Shown here piece after piece: positions 1 to 7,953 of a stretch of 52,150 nt of DNA (its first letter is position 1; each line of letters opens with the position of its first letter). The stretch comes from an uncultured Ruminiclostridium sp. Lineage in GTDB: Bacteria; Bacillota; Clostridia; Oscillospirales; Acutalibacteraceae. The notes under the pieces are model-generated. The model saw nothing but the letters and a program-made list of their open reading frames with translations. It was not told the origin of the DNA and did no database searches. The DNA lies in NCBI GenBank assembly GCA_902490005.1, contig CABUCM010000018.1:1-52150 (forward strand), read 5' to 3'. Position numbers and translations under genes: made by a program.

Positions 1-1139
1 GAACATGTTTTTCTTCTATACCTTTGATTGTCCGGTGGACCCGCCATAAAAGAAAGCCAGTGGCGGGTCAGCTCCTGTTTTCCTGAGCAGTTGCCCCAGC
101 CGTACTTCACATTTCCCTCATACTGGTACTCGTCGTTTACCACAGGCTTTTGATAGGTATTCTTCAGCGCCATCAGCAAGCTATACGTGCCGGGGTACTG
201 ATAGGAAACATGAGTAAGCCAATCCCTGTTGGGATAAATAGGCCCGCAGTTATGTATGGAGCGAAGATGCCCATAGGGATCGTTCCTTTGAATAAATTCA
301 CCGATCCGGTCCCAATCCAACTGGCCGATATCGGCAAAAGCCCCGTCGCCATTGGGAAGCTTGGCGATATCGTATTCGTTGGCCAGGGACCACCAAACAT
401 TGCGGAACGCCCCCAGCCGCGCCATTAAGTATGACACATATTGCAGGGCGTCCGGATCAGTCATAGCCTCGTCGATGCCCCAGCGTCCAAAATCATAGTG
501 GTGAAATAATATCACGTCGGCCTGTACCCCGATTCCCATCAGGCTTAAAACACGCCGCTCCAGCAGCTGAAAATACGCGGGCACGGGACGGGAAAAATCA
601 AAGGTGCCGTTCCGCTTTTCAAAGGGCAGGCAGGGCGGCTCATAGGAAAGCTCTATCTGGCTCATGCCCACCAGGTTTTTGGGGAACACCAGCATCCGCA
701 GCTTATTAAACCGGTTTTCCCGCAGCGCCCGCAGGGTTCTCCCGCAGTAAGCGTCGTCCAGATACCACCAGGCGTAAGCGGTAGTCCCGGAAATAAACGC
801 GGGAGTTTCGTCGGCGTAATAAAAGCGGGCGCCCTTCGCTTTTACGGGGCCATGGTTTTCGCGCTCAGGCCAAACCGCCTCAAAAGTCCCCGTTTTTCCG
901 TCCAGCGCCGAAGCGTTGGAGATCGTCCGGAAGGTATATATTCCCACCTGGCCCGGCATATAGCGAATACGCCAAATCCCGTTGCCGTCGTAAAATCCGG
1001 GAACTCTTTTTCCTTCTCCGGCGGTATAAAATTCCGCTTCCAGGGTCACGCCAGTAAAGGGGTTTTCATAGCCGGTATTGTCCTCAAGACTGATTTCAAA
1101 CAAACCCCACCGCTCTATCTGAGACTGATTTACCGTCAT
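1..1139 (-). CDS. DUF5060/DUF4038-type glycoside hydrolase, cut by the window edge
   Basis: An open frame of about 380 codons starts at ATG 1139 behind an AGGAGG site and runs off the left edge. The first ~70 residues read like a DUF5060 beta-sandwich (ERWGLFEISLED, then GFYDGNGIWRIRYMPGQVG). From about residue 95 a TIM-barrel section like DUF4038 (GH140-like) follows, with RFNKLRMLVFP, WWSLANEYD (a likely catalytic NE pair) and KPVVNDEYQYEG (a likely second catalytic acid). No signal peptide is visible, so it probably acts inside the cell on imported oligosaccharides. GH140 is known for apiosidases, but the family is broad and the substrate here is unproven. It is the last visible gene of the minus-strand sugar-transport operon. 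The final ~15 residues at the edge do not resemble the usual G-Y-x-x-H-G-E segment. Confidence 0.75.
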   Translation of the reverse strand, partial: MTVNQSQIERWGLFEISLEDNTGYENPFTGVTLEAEFYTAGEGKRVPGFYDGNGIWRIRYMPGQVGIYTFRTISNASALDGKTGTFEAVWPERENHGPVKAKGARFYYADETPAFISGTTAYAWWYLDDAYCGRTLRALRENRFNKLRMLVFPKNLVGMSQIELSYEPPCLPFEKRNGTFDFSRPVPAYFQLLERRVLSLMGIGVQADVILFHHYDFGRWGIDEAMTDPDALQYVSYLMARLGAFRNVWWSLANEYDIAKLPNGDGAFADIGQLDWDRIGEFIQRNDPYGHLRSIHNCGPIYPNRDWLTHVSYQYPGTYSLLMALKNTYQKPVVNDEYQYEGNVKYGWGNCSGKQELTRHWLSFMAGPPDNQRYRRKTC

Positions 1140-1192
1140 ACTGTTTCCTCCTGTGAAATTTTTTCATTTTATGACACATCGGCCAGCCCCAG

Positions 1193-2203
1193 CTACCAAT
1201 CCCTTCCGTTGGGATAAATAAACGCTTTCACATCCTGCTTATTTCTCAGATTGGCAAACGCCAGCTCCCAATCCTCCAGGCAGTAGCGGTTGGTAAGCAG
1301 CAGATCCAAATCCAAAACGCCCCGCTCGATCAGGTCCACCGCCCGCCGCCAGGTTTCCTTTCCATTCCAGCTCCAGGAGCCGTTCATGTTGAACTGATAC
1401 AAGGACAAAGCGTCCATATTCACGGAAATCGGTTTGCCCCAAAGGCTGATCATGGAAATCGTTCCGTTTCCCCCCGGGCCCTCCGGCGATTTTCTGGCGC
1501 AGTCGATGGCGTGCTGCACCCCTTTCTCCGAGGCCGAGCATTCCAGCACGAAGTCCGCTCCTCGGTTTTCCGTCAGCTCCATGACTTTTTTCTCCGGCGC
1601 GTCGTCGGAATAAAGAATATAATCGGCGCCGCATTTCCGGCCGATTTCCAATCGCTTTTCATCATCCCGCAGGCCAATCAAGGCCACCGCCTTGGCGCCG
1701 CATAACTTGGCGAACTGAACGCCCAGCAGCCCCATGGGGCCGGGGCCCACGATCACCACGAAATCTCCTACCTTAACCTGGCTGCGCTCCTGCATCGCGT
1801 GGAACGTAGCCACAACCGGCTCCGCAAAGCACATGTGATCTAAATTCGCTTTGCCGGAAAACACATAAACCTGTTCCTCGGGGACCGCCACATAAGAGGT
1901 GTAAGCCCCGTTTCTGGAAACACCGATCCAGCCGTCGCTGGTTTCGATGTCAGAGACGATTTTATCCCCTATTTTGACGGTTTTTACCTGAGAGCCTATC
2001 TCTGCCACGATTCCCGAATACTCGTGCCCGATGGTCACTGGAGCTTTATAAAAATGCTTATCCTCTTGAATTAGCAGATCGCTTCCGCATACCCCTGCGG
2101 CCCACACCTTCATCAGAACCTCGTTAGGTCTCAACTCCGGCATGGGTACGTCCACAAGTTCTATATTGCCAATTCCTTCTCTACGTTTTTGCAGTGCTAA
2201 CAA
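1193..2203 (-). CDS. Zinc-type medium-chain alcohol/polyol dehydrogenase
   Basis: A 336-residue member of the medium-chain dehydrogenase family (sorbitol/threonine dehydrogenase-like), expected to oxidise a polyol or sugar with NAD(P). The catalytic-zinc region is present (AGVCGSDLL near residue 40 and GHEYSG near 63), as is the nucleotide-binding glycine motif VGPGPMGLLG near 150. The usual four-cysteine structural zinc loop is missing: the corresponding stretch reads GDKIVSDIETSDGWIGVSRN. The start is TTG at 2203, placed behind AGAAGGAA; no in-frame ATG lies nearby. It sits between the ABC permeases and the DUF5060 hydrolase, so it probably acts on the transported sugar or its product. Family assignment is secure, substrate unknown. 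Confidence 0.85.
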   Translation of the reverse strand: MLALQKRREGIGNIELVDVPMPELRPNEVLMKVWAAGVCGSDLLIQEDKHFYKAPVTIGHEYSGIVAEIGSQVKTVKIGDKIVSDIETSDGWIGVSRNGAYTSYVAVPEEQVYVFSGKANLDHMCFAEPVVATFHAMQERSQVKVGDFVVIVGPGPMGLLGVQFAKLCGAKAVALIGLRDDEKRLEIGRKCGADYILYSDDAPEKKVMELTENRGADFVLECSASEKGVQHAIDCARKSPEGPGGNGTISMISLWGKPISVNMDALSLYQFNMNGSWSWNGKETWRRAVDLIERGVLDLDLLLTNRYCLEDWELAFANLRNKQDVKAFIYPNGRDW

Positions 2204-2254
2204 AATGAAGTTCCTTCTTTCTGAATGAAATTTTGTTGCATTTCCCTACGGGTG

Positions 2255-3106
2255 TTATCCTTTTACACTTCCCGCGGTCAGTCCCTTCAGCATATTCTTC
2301 TGCGTGCAGATGAAAAAGATGACGACCGGCAAGGTCGCGATGACGCAGATCGCGGAAACCGGAGCCCAGGCCGTGGTGACAAAGCTTGTATTCTGAATAT
2401 AGGACTTGAACTGTGAAATTTCCAGCATCAGGGTTTTCACCTGGCCGCCCGGCAGATAAATCAACGGGCCTTGGTAGTCGTTCCAATACCACAAAAGCTC
2501 GATGACGATCACCGTGCCTGTAGCCGGCCGCAGCAGCGGAAAAACGATATTAAAAAAGGAAGAAAACGTGCCGCATCCGTCGATCATAGCGGCCTCCTCG
2601 ACCTCTCTGGGGATGGATTTTACAAAGCCGCTGTAAATCAAGGAGGAATATGAGATGTTGCCGGAAATATTAATCAGGATCAAAAAGGCCAGCGTATTAA
2701 TCAGGTTAAAGGCGGTGCCCAATTGATAGAGGAACACCATATTAGCCTGCATGGGAATAATCAGAGTAATAGCGAAAATAACATAGGTCACCTTAAATAT
2801 CCGTTTTTTGCTTCTGGTAACCGCGTAGCCGGCCATAGAAGCTAATATGACCAAGCCTAGCAGCGTTACGACGCATACGATAATCGAATTAAAAAAGGAG
2901 GATAAAAAGGTAGGAGACGAAAACGCCGCCTTGTAGTTGTCTAAATACTGAATGTTCGGAGGAAACAGGGGATCGAAAATCGCTTCTTCCGGTTTCAGGG
3001 AGGAAATCACCATTACCACAAAGGGCAAAAGGAAGCAAATGGCGATGAGGAAAATCAGTACAGACAAAAACCCGGTTCCGATTTTTGCCGATATGCTTTT
3101 TTTCAT
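2255..3106 (-). CDS. Carbohydrate ABC transporter permease (MalG-like)
   Basis: A 283-residue inner-membrane permease with six predicted hydrophobic segments. It carries the EAA loop that contacts the ATPase (EVEEAAMIDGCG, about residues 190-200), typical of the second permease of CUT1 sugar importers. The C-terminus ends KNMLKGLTAGSVKG, the usual tail of this subfamily. Its start overlaps the last base of the upstream permease stop (shared base 3106), showing translational coupling. No ATPase gene is in this locus, so a shared MsmX-type ATPase is likely used, as is common in Firmicutes. The sugar is not known. Confidence 0.92.
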   Translation of the reverse strand: MKKSISAKIGTGFLSVLIFLIAICFLLPFVVMVISSLKPEEAIFDPLFPPNIQYLDNYKAAFSSPTFLSSFFNSIIVCVVTLLGLVILASMAGYAVTRSKKRIFKVTYVIFAITLIIPMQANMVFLYQLGTAFNLINTLAFLILINISGNISYSSLIYSGFVKSIPREVEEAAMIDGCGTFSSFFNIVFPLLRPATGTVIVIELLWYWNDYQGPLIYLPGGQVKTLMLEISQFKSYIQNTSFVTTAWAPVSAICVIATLPVVIFFICTQKNMLKGLTAGSVKG

Positions 3107-3987
3107 CAGACTTCTACCTCCCTTGTTCTTGTTAAGCGAAGCTGTACGAAGGAAATCAAACCAACGATCAGCATCAGCACCACGCCGGTGGTAGTGGCGT
3201 ATCCCGCGGTTGTATATTTAAACGCTTGATTGTAAATCAGCATTGCAACAGTCACAGTTAGATTGCCCGGCCCGCCTTTCGTCAGCAGCATGGGAAGGTC
3301 GAACACCCGCACCAGGCTGGAAAGCTGCAGGAACGTGACAACGGTAATGGTAGGCATCAGTAACGGGATCGTGATATGCAGCAGCCGCTGCCTGGCGCCG
3401 GCGCCGTCAATTTTCGCCGCCTCATAAAGATCCTGGGGAATAGCTTGAAGCCCCGCCAAATAAAAGATCATATCCCGGCCAAGACTCTGCCAAACTAAAA
3501 TGCCTAATACCACCCACAAGGTGGCTCCGTAGTCAGATAGCCAATCTCTGGCCGCGCCTTCTTGCCCAAGGGCGGCTAAGATAGCGTTGATATAGCCGTC
3601 GTAGCTTAAAATAATTCCCCAGATATTGGCGACCACCACCGAACTGATGGTCATGGGAAGATAGAACATGGCCCGCAGCGCGTTCCGGCCTTTGATGCTG
3701 GTGTTCAAGGCTAGGGCTAGCAGCAGGGCGCAGGGGTTTAAAATCAGCATGCCGAAGAAAGTAAAGAAGAAAGTAGCCTTCAGCGCCGCCACAAAGGAAC
3801 GGTCCTGGAACAGATCGATAAAATTTTTAAACCCTACAAACTGGGCATTTGGGGAAATGCCATCCCAATCCGTAAAAGAATAGATAATGCTTTGAATAAA
3901 CGGATACGCGATGAATACTGCGATTAGAAAAAGGGCGGGCAAAATAAACAGCACCATCGCCCAATATCGTTTCTTTATGTACGACAT
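3106..3987 (-). CDS. Carbohydrate ABC transporter permease (MalF-like)
   Basis: A 293-residue membrane protein of the CUT1 sugar importer family and the partner of the adjacent MalG-like permease. The N-terminus reads WAMVLFILPALFLIAVFI, the typical first membrane segment, and the EAA loop DLYEAAKIDGAGARQ lies around residue 190. It follows the binding-protein gene after a 63-base gap that holds a strong stem-loop (4007-4034). Order is binding protein, MalF-like, MalG-like, dehydrogenase, hydrolase, all on the minus strand. Confidence 0.92.
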   Translation of the reverse strand: MSYIKKRYWAMVLFILPALFLIAVFIAYPFIQSIIYSFTDWDGISPNAQFVGFKNFIDLFQDRSFVAALKATFFFTFFGMLILNPCALLLALALNTSIKGRNALRAMFYLPMTISSVVVANIWGIILSYDGYINAILAALGQEGAARDWLSDYGATLWVVLGILVWQSLGRDMIFYLAGLQAIPQDLYEAAKIDGAGARQRLLHITIPLLMPTITVVTFLQLSSLVRVFDLPMLLTKGGPGNLTVTVAMLIYNQAFKYTTAGYATTTGVVLMLIVGLISFVQLRLTRTREVEV

Positions 3988-4006
3988 AGTTTTCTCCTTT
4001 TTAAAC

Positions 4007-4034
4007 GCGGGCGCACCTTTTCAGGCGCGCCCGC
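4007..4034 (-). promoter_or_regulatory. Intercistronic stem-loop after the binding-protein gene
   Basis: GCGGGCGC pairs with GCGCCCGC, and inside it GCC pairs with GGT, giving an 11-bp stem on a 6-base loop. No run of T follows on the minus strand. It lies between the binding-protein gene and the permease genes, the classic place for a hairpin that stabilises the upstream message so that more binding protein than permease is made. That role is inferred. Confidence 0.6.
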
Positions 4035-4050
4035 TTCACGAACTTATGGA

Positions 4051-5367
4051 TTAATGAATGAGGACTAAATCCTTGTCCTTTTCATAGGCGCTCTGCATGG
4101 CGTTCAAATCATCCTCGGTATAACCGGCGCCAGAGAAAATCTGGGAAACCGTCTGGGCCATGATATCCTGGGCAGAGGACGGGAACCACATGTTGATTTG
4201 AGGCATAGAGATATCCCGCTCCAGAGCGGCGGCGTATTCCTGACCGCACACAGAGGTCTGTTCTGTTTCCACATCGTTCAGGCCCGCAAAGGAATCCTTG
4301 AGGAACAACTTCACGGTGTCCGGCTCGGTCATGGCCTGCAAGGCTGCAAGGGCGGCTTCCTGATTTTCGCACTCGCTGTTGATGGACAGCATAGAGTTGG
4401 TTCCAGTGGTCATATAGGTTTTACCCTGCGCATCCGGAATATTTAAGAAGCCGATGTCTCCGTCCGTCAGAATGGTGGGGTTAAACATCATGCCGATCTC
4501 GCCAGCATACAGCTGGTCGGTGGCCTGAGCGTAAGTGGTGCTCATGATGCCAGGATCGATATACCCCTTGTCATAGAGTTCCTGAATCGCGTTAAACACA
4601 TCCTTAAATTCCGGGCCATTAAAATTAGCCTTGCCATCCCAGAGCTGTGACGCCATATCCTCATTTTGGCCATAGATAAAGGACGCAAATGCGATCACAA
4701 TACCAGAAGCCGGCCACTCGTCCTGCAAGCCTACATTGATAGGCGTAATGCCGTTGGCCTTTAAGGTCTCGCAGATCTCCAGGAATTCCGCCCAATCCTT
4801 GGGAGGCGTTTTAATATCGCACTGGTCAAATGCGTCTTTGCTGTAATTGATTCCCCAACCGCCGACATCCAAGGGAATGGCATAAATCTTACCGTCCACC
4901 GCGCAGTCGGCCATGCAGCTTTCTCTCATACGGTCATCCCAGCCTTTACCAGTCAGGTCCACGGTATATCCCGCTTCCGCAAAAGGAATTACCGTGAGGC
5001 CGTTCTGTCCGAAAATATCAGGCGCGGTTTTCGCCGCCAGCTGCGCCTTCAGCAGTTCATGATACTTTTCGCCGGAAAGCTCGTTCCAGACAATTTTACC
5101 GTTTGGATAAACCTTTTGGAACTCCTCGTTCACCTTTTCCATGTAAGCCGGGCCAGGGTTAAAGTTGGCGTCGGATAACATCCAGTGGGAAATTGAAATT
5201 TCAAATTCCTCATCGCCGCCCTCAGAAGCCTCGCCCTGAGATTCTCCGCTTTGGGCCGAAGGCTCGCCTGAAGAGGTGCTGCCGCCGTTCTGGGAACAGC
5301 CGGCGGCGGCGCTTGTCAGCATCAATACCGCGAGAAGTACTCCAAGAACCTTTTTCACTTTTTTCAT
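4051..5367 (-). CDS. Extracellular sugar-binding lipoprotein of an ABC transporter
   Basis: A solute-binding protein (family 1, about 438 residues) that captures a carbohydrate outside the membrane for the two permeases downstream. It starts with a lipoprotein signal: a lysine-rich N-terminus, a hydrophobic stretch, then the lipobox TSAAAGC and a Ser/Gly/Glu-rich linker. The body has typical family features such as ISHWMLSDANFNPGP and DGKIYAIPLDVGGWGINYS. I place the start at ATG 5367; a TTG three codons upstream (5376) is too close to the AAGGAG site. First gene of the minus-strand operon, divergent from the transketolase operon. Confidence 0.93.
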   Translation of the reverse strand: MKKVKKVLGVLLAVLMLTSAAAGCSQNGGSTSSGEPSAQSGESQGEASEGGDEEFEISISHWMLSDANFNPGPAYMEKVNEEFQKVYPNGKIVWNELSGEKYHELLKAQLAAKTAPDIFGQNGLTVIPFAEAGYTVDLTGKGWDDRMRESCMADCAVDGKIYAIPLDVGGWGINYSKDAFDQCDIKTPPKDWAEFLEICETLKANGITPINVGLQDEWPASGIVIAFASFIYGQNEDMASQLWDGKANFNGPEFKDVFNAIQELYDKGYIDPGIMSTTYAQATDQLYAGEIGMMFNPTILTDGDIGFLNIPDAQGKTYMTTGTNSMLSINSECENQEAALAALQAMTEPDTVKLFLKDSFAGLNDVETEQTSVCGQEYAAALERDISMPQINMWFPSSAQDIMAQTVSQIFSGAGYTEDDLNAMQSAYEKDKDLVLIH

Positions 5368-5720
5368 TTTCTCCAATTCTCCTTTTCATGTCTTTTTAGT
5401 GTTTTGCCTACATTAAAAATATCACTACTGTATCTTTTTGTATAGTATAACTTTTTTCAAAAAGTGGACTTTTCTATCATACGGCAATATTTATAAAAAA
5501 TAAAGTTATTTTCAGCAAATATTCCTCTATTATAGAATTCATTAATTAATATACCCTGGCTGTGGAAATAAGCCAATGTAAAATTTAATTGCTGCACTAT
5601 TTTTAAAAATAAAAAATTTTGAAAACACTTGAAATAAACTGAAAACAATGTTATATTGATCGCAGAAAGCAAAAGCAAATTTAAAAAAGCAAATATTTTC
5701 CATCGAGTAGGAGTGGTTTT
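5368..5720. promoter_or_regulatory. Divergent AT-rich regulatory region between the two sugar operons
   Basis: This 353-base gap is much more AT-rich than its surroundings and separates the binding-protein operon (minus) from the transketolase operon (plus). A good plus-strand promoter is at 5629-5657. For the minus strand TATACT-like -10 sequences exist near 5445 but I could not pair them with a good -35. The 8-mer TGAAAACA occurs twice, at 5620-5627 and 5640-5647, exactly 20 bases apart across the plus-strand -35 region. The DeoR protein encoded at 7954 is the obvious candidate to bind here. A 73-codon open frame at 5457-5678 (minus) is AT-driven and lacks family likeness, so I do not call it a gene. 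Confidence 0.55.
5629..5657 (+). promoter_or_regulatory. Sigma-A-type promoter of the transketolase operon
   Basis: TTGAAA (5629-5634), a 17-base spacer, then TATATT (5652-5657), 64 bases before the first start codon. The repeated octamer TGAAAACA overlaps the -35 element and spacer. Confidence 0.7.
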
Positions 5721-6671
5721 ATGCAGGAATCTTACCGCGACGCCTTAGGGCGGGTTTTCGCCCGCATCGGCGGGGACTTCCCTTCCCTGACGGTGGTCAC
5801 CGCGGATGTGTCGAAATCTACCAGGTCCATTCAGTTCAAAAACAGGTATCCCGAACGATTCTTTTCCGTGGGCATCGCGGAAGCGGACGCCGTGGGAATT
5901 TCCGCGGGCCTTGCCACCTGGGGCGATCCTGTGCTGTTCACCGCTTATTCCGTCTTTGCTACGGAAAAACCCTTTGAGCAGATCCGCAATATGCTGTGCT
6001 ATCCCAACCTGAATGTGAAAATCGTAGCCACCCACGGTGGGATCAACACTGGTGAGGATGGCGTCACCCATCAGGCCATTGAGGATATCGCTATTATGCG
6101 CGCTTTGCCCAACATGCATGTATTGGTAGCCGCGGACCCCGGCGAGGTTTGGCCCGCTGTCAAAGCCGCCGTGGAAATGGAAGGGCCTGTATTCGTCCGG
6201 TTGGGCCGGGCGGTAACCCAGGTGCTTCACGATGAAAACAACACTGTTTTCATTCCCGGAAAAGCGGAGCTGCTTCGGGACGGCAAGGATGTATGCCTGA
6301 TGGCGGTGGGCATGATGGTGAATGAATCTATCAAGGCCGCGGAGCTTTTGGAGGCCAAAGGAATTTCCGCCAGCGTGCTGAACCTGCGGTCTGTGAAGCC
6401 TATCGACGTTGAGGCTATCACTTTCCAGGCCCAAAAAACAGGCGCGGTGGTGGTTTCAGAGGATCACAACCGCTATGGCGGCGCCGGCGGGGCGGTGGCG
6501 GAGGTTTTGTCCCTTTGCTGTCCCGTCCCCATGGAACAGGTTGCCCTGGAAGATACCTTTGCGGAATCCGGCAAAAGCGGCCTGCTTCTGAAAAAATACG
6601 GATTGACCGCGGAACACATCGCCCAGAAGGCGGAAAAAGCCATGGAAAGGAGAGATTCTCATGCTGGATAA
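5721..6671 (+). CDS. Transketolase, C-terminal subunit (pyrimidine and TPP-partner domains)
   Basis: A 316-residue protein matching the second half of transketolase: the pyrimidine-binding domain with the catalytic glutamate in GIAEADAVGISAGLA (Glu54), the HGG...GEDGVTHQAIED segment, and the C-terminal transketolase domain from about residue 185. It needs the N-terminal subunit encoded next (6661-7488) to form an active enzyme that moves two-carbon units between sugar phosphates. The usual gene order for split transketolases is N then C; here C comes first and the genes overlap by 11 bases. Start ATG 5721 has TAGGAGTGG upstream. A two-subunit transketolase is also known from apulose-4-phosphate metabolism (AptA/AptB); whether this one has that specificity cannot be read from sequence. 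Confidence 0.92.
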   Translation: MQESYRDALGRVFARIGGDFPSLTVVTADVSKSTRSIQFKNRYPERFFSVGIAEADAVGISAGLATWGDPVLFTAYSVFATEKPFEQIRNMLCYPNLNVKIVATHGGINTGEDGVTHQAIEDIAIMRALPNMHVLVAADPGEVWPAVKAAVEMEGPVFVRLGRAVTQVLHDENNTVFIPGKAELLRDGKDVCLMAVGMMVNESIKAAELLEAKGISASVLNLRSVKPIDVEAITFQAQKTGAVVVSEDHNRYGGAGGAVAEVLSLCCPVPMEQVALEDTFAESGKSGLLLKKYGLTAEHIAQKAEKAMERRDSHAG

Positions 6672-7488
6672 AACCACGGAGCAGGCGCTGCGTTCCAAAG
6701 CGGCAAAGTTGCGCTGCCTGACGATTGATACCATTTACCACGCTCAAAGCGGCCATCCCGGCGGCTCTCTTTCCCTGGCGGATATTATGGCGGTTCTTTA
6801 CTTTCACGAGCTTCGGGTGGACCCCGGCAGCCCGGACGACTTAAACCGTGACCGGGTAGTTCTGTCCAAGGGGCACGCCGCCCCCATCTGGTATTCCGCA
6901 TTGGCGGAAAAAGGATTTTTCCCAAAGGATGAACTGAAAAACCTGCGGAAAATCAGCTCTCTTCTTCAGGGTCATCCCTGTCTCCATATTCCCGGTGTGG
7001 ATTTGACCACCGGTTCTCTGGGGCTGGGCCTGTCCGGCGGCACGGGAATCGCGCTGGGAGCGAAAGCGCGAAAAAAAGATTCCCGGGTGTTTGTCATTTT
7101 AGGCGACGGCGAGCAGGATGAAGGCCAGGTATGGGAGGCCGCCATGGCCGCTCCCTATTTCAAGCTGGATAACCTGGTGGCCATCGCGGACCGGAACCGG
7201 TATCAAAACGACGGCCCCACCAGCACCTCTATGGAGCTGGAGCCTTTAGCGGACAAATGGAAGGCTTTCGGCTGGAACGTGGTGGAAATCGACGGCCATG
7301 ATATCCCTTCCATCGCCGGGGCCTTTGACATCGCCCGGGCTACCAAAGGCCGTCCCACTATGGTTTTGGCCCACACGGTAAAGGGCCAGGGCGCTTCTTA
7401 CTTAATCGACCGCCCGGAGCTTCACTACACCCCGCCCACCAAGGAACAGCGAGACGCGGCTATTGGGGAACTGGAGGCTTTGCTATGA
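6661..7488 (+). CDS. Transketolase, N-terminal subunit (TPP-binding)
   Basis: A 275-residue protein matching the first half of transketolase. It has SGHPGGSLSLADI near residue 30, the substrate-phosphate region around LSKGHAAPIWY, and the thiamine-diphosphate/metal motif starting GDGEQDEGQ and ending NRYQNDG (about 147-182). It pairs with the C-terminal subunit encoded just upstream. The start ATG 6661 follows AAGGAG within the end of the upstream gene, and its stop overlaps the next gene (ATGA), so translation of the three genes is coupled. Confidence 0.93.
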   Translation: MLDKTTEQALRSKAAKLRCLTIDTIYHAQSGHPGGSLSLADIMAVLYFHELRVDPGSPDDLNRDRVVLSKGHAAPIWYSALAEKGFFPKDELKNLRKISSLLQGHPCLHIPGVDLTTGSLGLGLSGGTGIALGAKARKKDSRVFVILGDGEQDEGQVWEAAMAAPYFKLDNLVAIADRNRYQNDGPTSTSMELEPLADKWKAFGWNVVEIDGHDIPSIAGAFDIARATKGRPTMVLAHTVKGQGASYLIDRPELHYTPPTKEQRDAAIGELEALL

Positions 7489-7934
7489 GAAAAATCGCCA
7501 TTGCCAGCGAACACGCAGGTTATCATTTAAAGGAATTTCTAAAGCCTGTTTTAGCGGTTGAAGGCTTCGAGGCGCTGGATCTCGGGGTTGGTTCGGACCA
7601 CCCTGTAGACTATCCCCTCATCGCTGAGGAACTGGCAAACGCCGTGATTTCCGAAAAGGCGGAAAAGGGGATCCTCATCTGCGGCACCGGGATCGGCATG
7701 AGCATCGCCGCCAACAAGGTCCGGGGCATTCGTGCCGCCCACTGCACCGATCTGTTTACCGCGAAAATGACCCGGCTCCACAATGACGCCAACATTTTGT
7801 GCCTTGGGGCTTGGCTGACTGGGGAACGGCTTTCCAAAGAGATTGCCCTGACCTTTTTAAACACGGAGTTTGAGGGCGGCCGGCATATTCCCAGAATCGA
7901 AAAGATCGCTTTGGTGGAACAGCACAACGCCTGA
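7485..7934 (+). CDS. RpiB/LacAB-family sugar-phosphate isomerase
   Basis: A 149-residue isomerase of the RpiB/LacA/LacB family, which interconverts aldose and ketose phosphates. The catalytic cysteine is Cys66 in ILICGTGIGMSIAANK, and RAAHCTDLFTAKM and RLHNDANIL are typical active-site stretches. Near the N-terminus the family usually has S-D-H-A-G; here it is SEHAGYHLK (Glu9 instead of Asp), which might reflect a different substrate. It overlaps the transketolase gene by four bases (ATGA). Ribose-5-phosphate isomerase is the default guess, but tetrose- or branched-sugar-phosphate isomerases of this family also exist. Confidence 0.9.
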   Translation: MRKIAIASEHAGYHLKEFLKPVLAVEGFEALDLGVGSDHPVDYPLIAEELANAVISEKAEKGILICGTGIGMSIAANKVRGIRAAHCTDLFTAKMTRLHNDANILCLGAWLTGERLSKEIALTFLNTEFEGGRHIPRIEKIALVEQHNA

Positions 7935-7953
7935 GGCGGCAAGGAGGAATCTT

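Noticed and set aside
5457..5678. 73-codon open frame on the minus strand
   Set aside because: Lies in the AT-rich divergent regulatory region, overlaps the plus-strand promoter and has no recognisable family or good ribosome site.
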